DNA of 64,000 bases, taken from contig NZ_JADBGF010000001.1 in the NCBI RefSeq assembly GCF_014873495.1, positions 2,728,001 through 2,792,000 of the forward strand, given 5' to 3'. A program made the position numbers and the translations under genes. Positions 63,049-64,000 of the stretch are shown piece by piece (the stretch's first letter is position 1; the number at the start of each line of letters is the position of its first letter). The notes below the pieces were generated by a model, which was given only the letters and a program-made list of their open reading frames with translations, was not told where the DNA came from and did not search any database. The DNA comes from Streptomyces stelliscabiei. GTDB taxonomy: Bacteria > Actinomycetota > Actinomycetes > Streptomycetales > Streptomycetaceae.

Positions 63049-64000
63049 TCAGCTCTTCTCCGCGGACTCGGCCTTCTTCCCGACCACGGAGTCGGAGACT
63101 TCCGCATCCTTCTTTTCCTCGACGCCCTCGGCGCTCTTGTCCTTGGCGCTCTTGGCGTCCTCGACGTCGTCGACATCCTTCGCGTCGGCCTTCCCCGAGG
63201 CCTCCGCCGACTCCGAGTCCCCGTCGTCCTTCCGGTCCACCGCGGCGGCGCCCTCGTCCCCGTTCCCGTCGGAGACGCCCGGCTCGACGACCTCTTCCCG
63301 TCCCGGCCGCTTCCGCGCCGACAGGACCAGATAGATCACCGCGAGGACGAAGACGAGCAGCGCGGTCCAGTTGTTCAGGCGCAGCCCGAGGATGTGGTGG
63401 GCCTCGTCGACCCGCATGTACTCGATCCAGAACCGCCCGACGCAGTACGAGGCCACGTACAGCGCGAACGCCCGCCCGTGCCCGAGGGTGAAGCGACGGT
63501 CCGCCCAGATGACGAGGAGCGCGACGCCGATGCACCACAGCGACTCGTAGAGGAAGGTCGGGTGGTACGTGCCCGGCAGCCGTCCGTCCGTGGAGGACGT
63601 GATCTCCACGGCCCACGGGAGATCGGTCGGCTTGCCGTACAGCTCCTGGTTGAACCAGTTGCCCCACCGCCCGATCGCCTGTGCGAGGGCGATGCCGGGC
63701 GCGACGGCGTCGGCGTACGCGGGCAGCGGGATCCCACGCCGGCGGCAGCCGATCCACGCGCCCACCGCGCCGAGCGCGATCGCGCCCCAGATGCCGAGCC
63801 CGCCCTCCCAGACCTTGAAGGCGTCGACCCAGTCACGACCCTCGCTGAAGTACAGCTCGTAGTCCGTGATCACGTGGTAGAGCCGCCCGCCGACCAGGCC
63901 GAAGGGCACGGCCCAGACGGCGATGTCGGCGATCGTGCCGGCCTGTCCGCCCCGCGCGACCCAGCGTTTGTTGCCGAGCCAGACGGCTACGAAGACACCG
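63049..64000 (-). CDS. lgt: prolipoprotein diacylglyceryl transferase (5' end outside window)
   Basis: Membrane enzyme that attaches diacylglyceryl to prelipoprotein cysteines. Only the last about 317 codons are in the window; the reading frame is open to base 64000. Signatures: FGLVGGRLYHVITDYELYF, the phosphatidylglycerol-binding GRWGNWFNQELYG, HPTFLYESLW and FWIEYMRVDEAH. After the last helix comes an unusually long acidic/lysine tail of about 85 residues (runs such as KDVDDVEDAKSAKDKSAEGV). It would process the lipoproteins encoded at 14770 and 16081, among others. Confidence 0.95.
   Translation of the reverse strand, partial: GVFVAVWLGNKRWVARGGQAGTIADIAVWAVPFGLVGGRLYHVITDYELYFSEGRDWVDAFKVWEGGLGIWGAIALGAVGAWIGCRRRGIPLPAYADAVAPGIALAQAIGRWGNWFNQELYGKPTDLPWAVEITSSTDGRLPGTYHPTFLYESLWCIGVALLVIWADRRFTLGHGRAFALYVASYCVGRFWIEYMRVDEAHHILGLRLNNWTALLVFVLAVIYLVLSARKRPGREEVVEPGVSDGNGDEGAAAVDRKDDGDSESAEASGKADAKDVDDVEDAKSAKDKSAEGVEEKKDAEVSDSVVGKKAESAEKS

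Overview
The window is high-GC actinobacterial DNA. GTG starts are frequent, genes overlap by 4 bp, third codon positions are almost all G or C, and the gene set (ANTAR response regulator, SPW_0924-type micropeptide, GlnR-like boxes, gltBD, lgt, polA) is what I would expect of a Streptomyces or close relative. Most of it looks like ordinary chromosomal core. Two blocks look accessory or functionally unassigned.

Region by region. 0-8.2 kb holds a SAM methyltransferase, the HrpB helicase, a DUF3068 membrane protein, a 44-residue SPW_0924-type peptide, a secreted lytic transglycosylase with a long structured upstream region, and a DUF4184 membrane protein. 8.4-15.8 kb holds polA, an FdhF/YdeP molybdopterin oxidoreductase, a PaaI-type thioesterase, a lipoprotein and a membrane-anchored protein. 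16-21.9 kb is a complete branched-chain amino acid ABC importer (binding protein, LivH, LivM, LivG, LivF) closed by a strong terminator. 21.9-28 kb has an ANTAR response regulator, tRNA-Leu(CAA), a stand-alone LAGLIDADG-like protein, pyruvate kinase, a SIMPL protein and a Tat-exported 5'-nucleotidase. 28-31 kb is a coupled PLP decarboxylase plus amine N-hydroxylase pair of the siderophore (desAB-like) type, with no synthetase beside it. 31-35.7 kb has PepN, a response regulator, chorismate mutase and an HExxH/zinc-ribbon protein.

35.8-46.2 kb is a compact catabolic island: two SDRs, an EchA20-like hydratase, IpdA, IpdB and IpdC-like enzymes, a FadA6-like thiolase, a KstR2-like TetR repressor, an IpdF-like SDR, a FadE31-like acyl-CoA dehydrogenase and a small partner dehydrogenase. 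Content and order resemble the mycobacterial KstR2 regulon for steroid ring C/D (HIP) breakdown. Two palindromes resembling KstR2 operators sit in its two divergent promoters. FadD3 and FadE30 are not seen in the window.

46.2-55.3 kb returns to core genes: a vWA protein, a rhomboid protease with an N-terminal zinc finger, gltD and gltB (with GlnR-like boxes upstream), and a VIT-family transporter. 55.7-62.9 kb is a six-gene operon of four tandem ADP-ribosylglycohydrolase paralogs followed by a family III CoA-transferase and a CitE/HpcH-type lyase, almost all coupled by 4-bp overlaps. Its function is not known to me. The window ends inside lgt.
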